54,343 nucleotides of DNA, from positions 1 to 54,343 of the forward strand of contig CAYPNF010000053.1 of assembly GCA_964411985.1 (NCBI GenBank), written 5' to 3'. The notes below the pieces were generated by a model that saw only the letters and a list, made by a program, of their open reading frames with translations, ran no database searches and was not told where the DNA came from. The position numbers and the translations under genes were made by a program. This document shows, one piece after another, positions 24,370-32,444 of this stretch. This DNA comes from CAYPNF01 sp964411985. Its GTDB lineage: Bacteria; Verrucomicrobiota; Verrucomicrobiia; Limisphaerales; J093. Each line of letters starts with the position of its first letter. The first letter of the stretch is position 1.

Positions 24370-26910
24370 ATGAAGGCGTTCAAGGTCGGAGTGCTGCAAG
24401 TGTGTTTTCTGGCCGGCATCCTGGGGCAGGCTGCTGAACCGGCGGGAACGGTGGTGCCGTGGGGGCTGAGCCTCTATGGCCAGACCAATGCGCCGGTTCC
24501 GTTGATCGACATTCGGGAGGTTGCGGCCGGGGAGTATCACAGCTTGGCGCGGCGCGGCGATGGAATCGTGGTTGCCTGGGGCAGTAACGAGGCGACGAAT
24601 GTGCCCGCAGACCTGACCAACGTGACTGCGATCTCTGCCGGGCGCTGGCATAGCCTCGCCTTGAAATCGGATGGAACGGTGGTTGCTTGGGGACTGAATG
24701 ACAATGGTCAGGCAAGTGTGCCTTCTGGCCTCAAGGGGATTAAGGCCGTTGCGGGCGGAGGCATCCACAGCTTGGCTCTTAGGCAGGATGGAACGGTTAC
24801 GGCTTGGGGAGCGAAGGGATCGCCTCAGACCTTTGTTCCGGCCGGTTTGGCTAACGTGAAGGCTATTGCCGCAGGCTATCTGCATAACCTTGCCCTCAAG
24901 AACGACGCGACCGTGTTCGCCTGGGGCAAGGGCGAAAGCCTGACCAATGTTCCCCCAGGACTGAGCAACGTGGTGGCGATCTCGGCTTCGGAGAGTCACA
25001 GCCTGGCCTTGAAGGCGGACGGGACGGTGGTCCTTTGGGGGGAGCCCTACTACGGGCACACCAATGTGCCGCCGGCGGTGACGAATGTCGTGTCCATCTC
25101 CGCGGGATTCGCGTGGAGTGTCGCGGCGCGTGCGGATGGTTCGGTGGTGGCGTGGGGAGACGGTTCCGTGGGGCAGACCAGGCTGCCTGCCGGGCTGAGG
25201 CAAGTGCTGGCGGTTGCGGCCGGCTACTACCATGGGCTCGCTCTCAGCCAGGTGCCGGTTATCCTGGATGAACCTCCCGTCGCGGTCGCACTTCGCCCTG
25301 GGGATAGCACCAACCTTCTCGCCGCGATCTGGTCGGGCCTTCCCTTGGTCTACCAATGGTACTTCAACCAAGCCCCCTTGGGTGGCGTCCAAGGCACGAA
25401 CCTGGTAATCACGAACTTTGCGCTGTCCCAGGCAGGCATCTATTCGGTCACCGCCTCGAACAAGAACGACTTTCTTGCCGGAGATACCGTGCTGCGGTTG
25501 ACCAACAGTCCCGTGGTCTTGATTGATGGATTGGACGTCGGCGGGGGCACGGTGAACCCAACCGATTCCGCAAAGGTGAGCATGAGCAGCTCTTTTGGGA
25601 AGACGGCCCCAATGTACTATACGCTGGATGGAAGTGAGCCTGACTTCACGGCTAGTCCCTACTCGGGTGAGTTCACTTTGAGCAACAGCGTGGTTCTGCG
25701 GTCGATCGCCTATGACCCTACTTACACCCGTTCGGCAGAATCGGCACCGATCACGATCCAGATCGCTCCCACCTATCCCCTCAAGGTGAGTGTGCCCGGC
25801 GGGGGCCTGGTGACCATTTCGCCCGGGCCCTACTTGAGTACCAATCTCTACGTCAGCAACACGGTGGTCACGTTGACGGGCAAGCCGTGGGAGGGATGGG
25901 AGTTCCTGCGGTGGGAGGGGGATGTCTCGGACAAGACCAATCTGGTCAGTTTCGCGGTGACCGGACCTCGTACCGTGAAAGCGGTGTTTGGCGCCCCTCT
26001 CGCCTTGCAGATGGTTGGAGCGGGCCAGGTTGCCGCCCTGCCGGAATCCGGGCCCTATCCCTATGGTTCGGAAGTGGCTCTCACCGCAGTGCCAGGTGCA
26101 GGTTCCTATTTCTTCGGATGGGCTGGCGCGGCGAGTGGCAACCGGAACCCGTGGGTGATGCAAGTGACCTCCACCAACTTGGTCACAGCCCTTTTTGCAG
26201 CGCTGAAGACCAATCAAGTGGCTTTGAACTTGCAGACAGGTCCAAACGGTTCCGTGATCGTTTCGCCCGATCGACGAGTCTTCACTCAGGGAGAAACGGT
26301 CACGCTCACCGCAGTTCCTGCCACGAATCACATTTTCGCCGGGTGGAGTGGAGACGTGGGTGGCACGCAGAACCCGCTGGAGCTGTTGATGGACGCCACC
26401 AAGCTGATCACGGCCAGTTTTACCCCTTGGATCGCCACCAATCCTCCGGTGATCACGCAACAACCGGTGAGCCGAACCTCCAGCGCTGGTGTCGACGTGC
26501 TCCTATCGGTACGCGCGACAGGCGATGGGTCGCTCGCTTGTCAATGGCGTCGTAACGGTGTCGCCATCGAAGGGGCTGCCAGTTGGGATTATGTGGTGAA
26601 AGGCGTGGACGAAACGCTGGTGGGTGCGTACGACGCGGTGGTGACTGGGCCAGCGGGCGTTGCAACGAGTGCGCCTGCGTATGTCGCTCTATTCGGTGTG
26701 GAGTTGGTGACCAGCCAGAACCAGATTGTGCCTCTGCTTTCCCTGGATGGAGCCGCCGGTGCCACCTATCGCATCGAGTATTTACCGACCCTAGCCGAGA
26801 CGAATTGGGTATTGCTGACGGTCGCCAATCTGTCGACCAAACGCTACTCCTACCTGGACGAGCCGGTGGCTAGCGCCCAGCAACGATTCTACCGCGCTTT
26901 TCCCCAGTAA
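24370..26910 (+). CDS. secreted RCC1 / Ig / bacterial-repeat protein
   Basis: 846 residues from ATG 24370 with a signal peptide. Residues ~25-295 are RCC1-type repeats of ~40 residues (pattern VxAISAGxxHSLALKxDGTVxAWG), six or seven making a beta-propeller. Then an Ig-like domain (~300-385), a chitobiase-type C-terminal domain (~405-480, with MYYTLDGSEPDFTASPYSG), three divergent InlB-like bacterial repeats (~485-690, each ending in F-x-GWxGD or similar), a second Ig-like domain (~690-785) and the shared tail module (YRIEYLPTL, then NWVLLTV and QRFYRAFPQ). It is a likely surface adhesin or enzyme-accessory protein without visible catalytic domain. The 742-residue ORF on the other strand is a shadow. 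Confidence 0.9.
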   Translation: MKAFKVGVLQVCFLAGILGQAAEPAGTVVPWGLSLYGQTNAPVPLIDIREVAAGEYHSLARRGDGIVVAWGSNEATNVPADLTNVTAISAGRWHSLALKSDGTVVAWGLNDNGQASVPSGLKGIKAVAGGGIHSLALRQDGTVTAWGAKGSPQTFVPAGLANVKAIAAGYLHNLALKNDATVFAWGKGESLTNVPPGLSNVVAISASESHSLALKADGTVVLWGEPYYGHTNVPPAVTNVVSISAGFAWSVAARADGSVVAWGDGSVGQTRLPAGLRQVLAVAAGYYHGLALSQVPVILDEPPVAVALRPGDSTNLLAAIWSGLPLVYQWYFNQAPLGGVQGTNLVITNFALSQAGIYSVTASNKNDFLAGDTVLRLTNSPVVLIDGLDVGGGTVNPTDSAKVSMSSSFGKTAPMYYTLDGSEPDFTASPYSGEFTLSNSVVLRSIAYDPTYTRSAESAPITIQIAPTYPLKVSVPGGGLVTISPGPYLSTNLYVSNTVVTLTGKPWEGWEFLRWEGDVSDKTNLVSFAVTGPRTVKAVFGAPLALQMVGAGQVAALPESGPYPYGSEVALTAVPGAGSYFFGWAGAASGNRNPWVMQVTSTNLVTALFAALKTNQVALNLQTGPNGSVIVSPDRRVFTQGETVTLTAVPATNHIFAGWSGDVGGTQNPLELLMDATKLITASFTPWIATNPPVITQQPVSRTSSAGVDVLLSVRATGDGSLACQWRRNGVAIEGAASWDYVVKGVDETLVGAYDAVVTGPAGVATSAPAYVALFGVELVTSQNQIVPLLSLDGAAGATYRIEYLPTLAETNWVLLTVANLSTKRYSYLDEPVASAQQRFYRAFPQ

Positions 26911-26957
26911 GCGGTCGAGTGAATAAAGCGACGGTGCTTCATCTGCGATAATTCTTT

Positions 26958-27034
26958 ACAGAAGGAAACAAAGGAAACGAAGAGGAGGGGAGCCTCTTTC
27001 TGCTGCTGCTTCGTTGCCTCCATTAACTTCTGTA
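26958..27034. repeat. palindromic intergenic repeat, second member
   Basis: ACAGAAGGAAACAAAGGAAA at the left and, inverted, ACAGAAGTTAATGGAGGCAA at the right form ~25-base inverted ends, each finished by CGAAG. An inner GAGG/CCTC hairpin lies between them. It sits between two convergent genes and may serve both as a terminator. The ends resemble those of the repeat at 23071-23229. Confidence 0.65.
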
Positions 27035-27065
27035 GAGGGTCTTCGGGATGTGGATGTTTCTGGGA

Positions 27066-28754
27066 TCACTCTCCTGCCACGAGAACCTTGCTCTCTGCCC
27101 AATAAGCGGCCTCGTAGGCCCACCCGGAGGGCTGGTTCACCAGTTCAAGCTTCACCGTCTTCCCCGCATAGGCGGACAAGTCGATGTCTTCGGTCAGCCA
27201 ATGATCTTTCGCCGTGGTGGGGTTGACCTGTTTGCGGAGGACCTCACTCTGGTTGATGCGAATCACCAGGTCGAAATCGCCCTGTGGGTCGTGGCCAACG
27301 ACCAAGTGAAGTTTCGCAGGTTTGCCCACCGGAAGTTTGAGGGTTCGGGACAACACGCACCCGGTTTGCTTGTCCAGTGGATGAGTGGCCAGCACATTCT
27401 TCCTCCCCGCCCACTCTTCTCGCACGCCTGGGCTCATTTCTGTGCCGCAGTTCGCGATCTTCCATCCGGGTGCAAACTTCTCCACCGCCGCCGCGAGTTT
27501 TGCGGAGTCGCTGGGGGCCTTGATCTTTGCCATCTCGCTCTTGGTGTACTTGGTGTTGGCCGGCGGGTTGGGGGCCCAACTCAGCTCCATGGGGGTCGGT
27601 TTCGGACTGTGAACTGGGATCAGGAAGATCTCTTGCCCCTCTTCTTTTACCACTTTGCCACCATACTTCTTTACCACCTTGCGGGCCAGCATCTCAGAGA
27701 CTTTGACGAGTCTGGGGAAGCTATAGGCCGTGTGATCGAAGATCTTGGTTTGACTCAATTCACTGGTGAAACGAGCTGGAAGCTTGGACATCCCGTAAGT
27801 CGTGAAAAGTACACCACCGGAACTGCTGGGGTTACAGTCCGAGTCCATGCCGCCACGACAGGAAATGAGAATCGTCTGATCCAGGTCGCGTCGGCCGTGT
27901 AGCAGGCCTAGTAGCACATAGGCGCCGTTGATCTTGCAGTCGATGCCACCGTTGGATGCCTTCTGATAGGTGGGGTTCTTGCGGTACTTCTCCTGGCAGA
28001 GGTTCCAGGTGCGTTGCCAGTCGCCGGGGGCTTGTTCGTACCAGCTCACCATATCCCGCACCATCTCCGCATACTGGGACTCGGCCGGAATAGCCGCGAG
28101 AGCCTTGCGGGTGAGTCGGACCGGGTCATTCTCAAAGAAGGCTTCCGCGTAGAGCGCCCCGATGAATTGGCCTGCGTACAGGCCGTCGCCGTAGTTCATG
28201 AGCCTCCCAAAGACCTCTCCCATGTCGATGGCATTCTGGGGCAGGCCCGGGGCGATGAGTCCCGAGTAGTCCGCTTCGATCTGGTAATCAATGTCGTTCG
28301 GGCATTTGTTGAACTTGGGATGACCTGAGTCCGGCGGGGCAATGCCCGCACGAAGGTTCTTGCGGCCTGCGTCGTTTGCACACCAGAGCGGGTAACCGCT
28401 GTTGGCAAAGTCGATACCCGCCTGCCGGATCGAGACGTTCAGACCGTACTGTTCGAGCGTCCGCAGAAAGGTCATTTCCACGTACAGATCATCCTGCCCG
28501 AAAGCGTCGTTGATCATCGACGGTTTCCAGCTGGGCATGTCCTTTTCGGGAATGATCTGGTCCTTCCAGCGAAACTCTGTGGGAGCGCCCCAGCACACTC
28601 CCGCAATCTGGCCAATCCATCCCGCCTGCATCTTCTCCCGATACTCGGACAGGGAGAGGCGTCGGTATTGAGTTTCGCCGGAACGCAGGGTGAGCGGAAG
28701 GATGGCGGCGAAGGTGAGGCAGAGTGCGAGGGGAAGGAGACGTTGGTGTCGCAT
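27066..28754 (-). CDS. secreted ADP-ribosylglycohydrolase-family protein
   Basis: 562 residues with a signal peptide (LLPLALCLTFAAILPLTLRSGE). Residues ~30-370 follow the ADP-ribosylglycohydrolase fold: GWIGQIAGVCWGAPTEFRW, the metal-binding DDLYVEM, INGAYVLLGLLHGRRDLDQTI and GGMDSDCNPSSSGG, which carries the second metal site. The last ~150 residues are a beta-sandwich-like domain (LHLVVGHDPQGDFDLVIRIN, then WLTEDIDLSAYAGKTVKLEL), a likely carbohydrate-binding or jelly-roll module. An exported enzyme of this fold is unlikely to act on NAD-modified proteins; verrucomicrobial members are more likely glycoside hydrolases. That is inference. Confidence 0.88.
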   Translation of the reverse strand: MRHQRLLPLALCLTFAAILPLTLRSGETQYRRLSLSEYREKMQAGWIGQIAGVCWGAPTEFRWKDQIIPEKDMPSWKPSMINDAFGQDDLYVEMTFLRTLEQYGLNVSIRQAGIDFANSGYPLWCANDAGRKNLRAGIAPPDSGHPKFNKCPNDIDYQIEADYSGLIAPGLPQNAIDMGEVFGRLMNYGDGLYAGQFIGALYAEAFFENDPVRLTRKALAAIPAESQYAEMVRDMVSWYEQAPGDWQRTWNLCQEKYRKNPTYQKASNGGIDCKINGAYVLLGLLHGRRDLDQTILISCRGGMDSDCNPSSSGGVLFTTYGMSKLPARFTSELSQTKIFDHTAYSFPRLVKVSEMLARKVVKKYGGKVVKEEGQEIFLIPVHSPKPTPMELSWAPNPPANTKYTKSEMAKIKAPSDSAKLAAAVEKFAPGWKIANCGTEMSPGVREEWAGRKNVLATHPLDKQTGCVLSRTLKLPVGKPAKLHLVVGHDPQGDFDLVIRINQSEVLRKQVNPTTAKDHWLTEDIDLSAYAGKTVKLELVNQPSGWAYEAAYWAESKVLVAGE

Positions 28755-28879
28755 ACTTGTCAGGCGGTTTACGGTGATTGTTAAGGCGATGACGTAAACG
28801 ATTACCTTTCGACAGTCAAGCGTGTCCTTTGACGAACCATTGTTTCGTGATGAGACCTCAGGTGCCTGGTCTAAATGCC

Positions 28880-29407
28880 ATGACGTACTTTCCGAAACAA
28901 CTGACTGCCGGTCTGCTAGTGCTCTTTCTTTTGGCCACCCTGACCCTGGCAGGTTGCGGCAAAGGAGTTCCTCCTTCCGGGGACTCCAAAACCACCAAAA
29001 CCGGGACGATGGATGCGGTGCTGAGTGCTTGGGGACAAGGGGATAAGGCGGGAGCCGTGAGCCGCTTCCTGGAAATCGATTGGAGCGCGCGTCCGCTGTT
29101 CTCGTCCTCTTCCGCTCTGGGCCTGAGCGAGGCTCAGTTTCAGAAGATTCCCGCAGGCGAACGGGAGTCCAAATCTGCGGAGTTCACGGCCCATGCCGGC
29201 ATGCTGAAGCAGTTGGCCTCCGAAGTGGTGCAGGCAGCCCGGGATGCCACGGCCGCCAAGGATTCTGCCAAAGCCAAGAAGTGTCTCGCGAGCCTGAAAC
29301 AGTTTGGCGCGGCACTCCAGGAGCCAGCCTGTGCGACCCTGGTGCAATTGGTAGGGAAAGCCGTCCAGAAGATGGCCGATGCGGAGGGTGACAAGCTGGG
29401 TTTGTAA
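28880..29407 (+). CDS. putative lipoprotein
   Basis: 175 residues from ATG 28880. The signal peptide ends in a lipobox, LTLAGC, so the mature protein would begin with a lipidated cysteine (residue ~25). After a short polar linker the mature part is helical and alanine/lysine-rich (AGMLKQLASEVVQAARDATAAKDSAKAKKCLASLKQFG over ~38 residues). No family is recognised. The frame continues upstream to 28829, but the added residues would not form a signal. It stands alone, diverging from the ADP-ribosylglycohydrolase gene. Confidence 0.7.
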   Translation: MTYFPKQLTAGLLVLFLLATLTLAGCGKGVPPSGDSKTTKTGTMDAVLSAWGQGDKAGAVSRFLEIDWSARPLFSSSSALGLSEAQFQKIPAGERESKSAEFTAHAGMLKQLASEVVQAARDATAAKDSAKAKKCLASLKQFGAALQEPACATLVQLVGKAVQKMADAEGDKLGL

Positions 29408-29973
29408 ACCCCTTTCAGCAGGGCCGTGCCCCACCGCGCCGAGGTGGTAGCCGCGTTCGGAAGACCGCAACCTGGAGTTTGGACCTAACAGGAACGCTTT
29501 GTCGCACACTTGATCGCACACTTTGTCGATGGAGCAGCCCTAGGGAATGGAAGGAGTCAGACGGATTCTGACAGGATGACAGGATTCTGCAGGATGGGAT
29601 TCTGTTGTGGTTGGGGACGGAGGGACAGACACTTTCTCGTTGGAAATGTTGCGGATGGCCACTGTCATCCTGTCTCAATACCACCTCCTGAATCCTGCCG
29701 GTGACTTCCATGACGCGTCAGCCCCGAACGATCGAACACACGGCACAGCGGGGTAACCGAGACGGGTGCGTTCATCACAACAAGGAAATGGAGGACTCTT
29801 CTTTTCGAAAAAGAAGCCACTTGCCGGCTGCCGAAGGCGGCGGTGAGGTGGAGAGAAGCGAAGTGCGTCTTTTCCCCCGTTTGCGTGGGACGAGGACGAG
29901 GAGGAGGCGAAGGGAAGAAGCGGCACTTTGGGGCGCACGCACTCGTGGGGAGGGGTGTGCGGCGAGAAGGCAA
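29408..29973. other. long non-coding region with short repeats
   Basis: No gene is supported. Between 29550 and 29700 the words AGGATGACAGGATTCTGCAGGAT and, inverted further on, GGATGACAGTGG and AGGATTCAGGAGG give a partly palindromic block of a kind often dispersed in bacterial genomes. From ~29800 to 29970 the sequence is purine-rich with many GAGG words. Overlapping ORFs on both strands here are arginine/serine-rich and show no ribosome site. Confidence 0.45.
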
Positions 29974-30033
29974 GGTAGGGACATCGCGCTGCGATGTCCG
30001 GGGGTGCGGACGGCCCGGCGGTCCGTCCCTACC
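29974..30033. repeat. three-arm palindromic element
   Basis: GGTAGGGAC and GTCCCTACC form an outer 9-base-pair stem. Inside are two hairpins, ATCGCGCTGCGAT and CGGACGGCCCGGCGGTCCG. The folded form would be a three-way junction, as in REP/BIME-like elements. It lies 180 bases before the DUF6807 gene. Confidence 0.6.
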
Positions 30034-30213
30034 AAGACCTGTCGGACTTTCCCAGGCCCCGTTGCGTTCTGCGCCAGCTTTTGGAGAGTGCGGTGGGGAG
30101 CGAAGCGAACAGCCCGGCCCTCCTGCGGGCAGGGAAGGGCGACTACGAAGGAGGGATCGAAAAGGGTGATTTCAGTCGCCTGTTCCTTGAGGCGGGGGTA
30201 GGGTGGGTTCCCA

Positions 30214-31434
30214 ATGAAAGCCATTGCCTTCTGGGCTGTATTTGTATTGTCCGGGGTCCTCGGGACTGCTGCGGGTGTGAGGACCGTGACCGTCGAAGCG
30301 GGTGATTTTGACCGGCACGACAGCATCGTGTGCGTCGCCATTCCGGGGGAGAAGGGAGAATTGGAGTTGCAGCACGGGGGAACCTCCGTTCCGTTGCAGA
30401 TCGACGGCGCGGGTCAGGCCTGGTTCGTCCTCGGTGATTTGCCACGCGGCCAACGACGCACTTACACCCTGGCCCCACGTCCGGCGAGCGGAGTGACGGC
30501 GGCCACCATCACGAACACGGGCGATGCTTTGAAACTGGGCGTTTTCGGCAAGCCTCTGCTTGAGTATCGGCTCCAGCCCGCTCCCCTTCCGGCGGGGCGC
30601 ACGGACCTCAAGCCCAGCTTCCAGCGCGCGGGGTATCTCCATCCGGTGCTCAGCCCGAGTGGACGGTTGGTCACGGATGATTACCCTCCCAATCACAAGC
30701 ATCACCATGGGATTTGGTTTACCTGGACCCATACGCAATTCGAGGGACGTAACCCGGATTTCTGGAACCTGGGGGATGGGAAGGGGACCGTCGAACTGGA
30801 GCGCCTTGAGAGCGCGTGGAGTGGACCGGTGCATGCTGGCTTTGTGAGTCGGCATCGTGCGATGGACCTGACCGCAAAGGAGCCCAAACCCGCTCTGCGC
30901 GAAGTCTGGGAACTCCGAGCTTACGCCGTGGGCAACAACGCAGCCCGTCCCTATTTCCTTTTCGACGTGGACATCCTCAACGAGTGTGCCACGGAAGCTG
31001 CCGTGAAGTTGCCAAAGTATCGCTATGGAGGCATCTGTGTCCGTGGTAACTGGATCTGGAACGGTAAGACGCAAGCTGCGGTCTTGACCAGTGAAGGCGA
31101 AACGGACCGCGCCAAAGGGGATGCGAATCAAGTGCGAGCACGTTGGGTGCACCTGGGAGGCTTGGTAGGTGACCTGAAAACTGGGATCGCTCTCCTCGGG
31201 CATCCTGACAACGCTCGGTCACCGGAGCCACTGCGGTTGAATCCCGATGAACCTTACGTGAATTTTGCTCCCCAACAAGCCGGGGATATGGAGATTACCC
31301 CCGGACACCCCTTTCGCGGTCGATACCGCTTTGTCGTGGCGGACGGTGTGCCTGTGCGAGAGGAGTTGGATCGGTTGTGGAATGACTACGCTCATCCGCC
31401 CGTGGCACGCCTTGAGATCCTGATGAAACAGTAA
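30214..31434 (+). CDS. secreted DUF6807 (PmoA-like) protein
   Basis: 406 residues with a signal peptide (FWAVFVLSGVLGTAAGV). The domain fills the rest: an N-terminal beta region with AIPGEKGELELQHGG, then LHPVLSPSGRLVTDDYPPNHKHHHGIWFTW (over 30 residues), the most conserved part, with its run of histidines, then FWNLGDGKG and the C-terminal PEPLRLNPDEPYVNFAPQQAG and YRFVVADG. The family is widespread in Verrucomicrobia and Planctomycetes and usually found beside glycan genes; no function is proven. The histidine cluster suggests a metal or catalytic site. Confidence 0.88.
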   Translation: MKAIAFWAVFVLSGVLGTAAGVRTVTVEAGDFDRHDSIVCVAIPGEKGELELQHGGTSVPLQIDGAGQAWFVLGDLPRGQRRTYTLAPRPASGVTAATITNTGDALKLGVFGKPLLEYRLQPAPLPAGRTDLKPSFQRAGYLHPVLSPSGRLVTDDYPPNHKHHHGIWFTWTHTQFEGRNPDFWNLGDGKGTVELERLESAWSGPVHAGFVSRHRAMDLTAKEPKPALREVWELRAYAVGNNAARPYFLFDVDILNECATEAAVKLPKYRYGGICVRGNWIWNGKTQAAVLTSEGETDRAKGDANQVRARWVHLGGLVGDLKTGIALLGHPDNARSPEPLRLNPDEPYVNFAPQQAGDMEITPGHPFRGRYRFVVADGVPVREELDRLWNDYAHPPVARLEILMKQ

Positions 31435-31556
31435 GAAAATCCCTCTTCATGGTCCTTCCTGCTCTTCATGGTGAAAATTCTTCGTGCTGAACCCTTCCGA
31501 GGGGGCGAGGTTACCATCCTTGAATCCGTCACCTCAATCAGGTACCTATTGGGGGC

Positions 31557-32411
31557 ATGCTGGAAAAGCACCTTGAAGAGGTCCTGCGGGACCGATGGCG
31601 GACGTATCGCCGACAGATGCGGAAATGCCGAAGGAAGCCGTCCGAAAAGACGGTGCACCAACTGCGCGTCGCCACCCGGAAGCTCATGGCTCAGTTCGTC
31701 CTGCTGGAGTGCCTGCTTTCGGATCCGGTCCTTGCCAGAGCCCGGCGGTTGCTCAAACGGCGACTGGAGACTCTCGGTCCTTTGCGAGATCTTCAGGTTC
31801 AACTCCTGTACCTGGAGCGGAGGCGAGCGACTTTTCCTGAGCTCAGAGAGGTCTGCGACGCTTTGAAGAAGCAGGAACGATCCCAGGTGAAGAAGGTGGG
31901 CCGAGAGGTCAAGGAGTGGAAATCCAAGAAGCTGGAGAAATGGATTACGGCCGCAGCGGACGACTTGTCGGCGTTGGCCCGGCGCGATGCCCAGGGCGGC
32001 CAGGCGAGCCAGCTGGCTCTCAAGCACACCAACGAGGCTTTTCAGCGGGTGACCGCACGTCGTGCTGCGATACAATTGGACGACTTGAGCACCATCCACC
32101 GCACCAGGGTTGCTTTCAAACGCTTCCGGTACATGGTGGAGTCGTTGCCTCCATCTCTGACCGGTCTCACTGACACCCAGTTGCGAGCGTTGGTCCAATA
32201 CCAGCGACGAATGGGGCGGATCCAGGACCTGGAGGTGCTCAAAGGCCTTCTCACCAACGAAGGCCGCCGCCGGGGATGGAAGATGGTTCATTTGGAGACC
32301 TTCGTTCGCCACGTGGACCGGCAACTTTCGCGCGCCGTGGCCACCTTCATGAAGTCGGCCGAGGCTCTCTCGGGCTTTTGGTCGCGCTCTGCCGAAAGCG
32401 ACCTGCCGTAA
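31557..32411 (+). CDS. CHAD domain protein
   Basis: 284 residues, all helical. The CHAD domain has the expected conserved basic and histidine residues: KTVHQLRVATRKLMAQF near the start, then LGPLRDLQVQLLYLE, TIHRTRVAFKRFRYMVESL and LVQYQRRMGRIQDLEVL in the second half. CHAD proteins bind polyphosphate through these positive patches and localise to polyP granules. No TTM/CYTH domain is fused or adjacent, so this is a stand-alone form. It lies 122 bases after the DUF6807 gene and 33 bases before the next gene on the same strand. Confidence 0.9.
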   Translation: MLEKHLEEVLRDRWRTYRRQMRKCRRKPSEKTVHQLRVATRKLMAQFVLLECLLSDPVLARARRLLKRRLETLGPLRDLQVQLLYLERRRATFPELREVCDALKKQERSQVKKVGREVKEWKSKKLEKWITAAADDLSALARRDAQGGQASQLALKHTNEAFQRVTARRAAIQLDDLSTIHRTRVAFKRFRYMVESLPPSLTGLTDTQLRALVQYQRRMGRIQDLEVLKGLLTNEGRRRGWKMVHLETFVRHVDRQLSRAVATFMKSAEALSGFWSRSAESDLP

Positions 32412-32444
32412 CGGAGCTTGCCACTGACCTGCGAGTCTGCTGGC

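Noticed and set aside
24235..26463. 742-residue ORF on the minus strand across the RCC1 gene
   Set aside because: It is a shadow. The plus-strand frame has a signal peptide and clear RCC1, Ig and chitobiase-type domains; the minus-strand text is arginine/histidine-rich and has no domain.
29701..30201. overlapping plus and minus ORFs in the GC-rich spacer
   Set aside because: Both are arginine-rich and cover a palindromic repeat; neither has a ribosome site or a domain.
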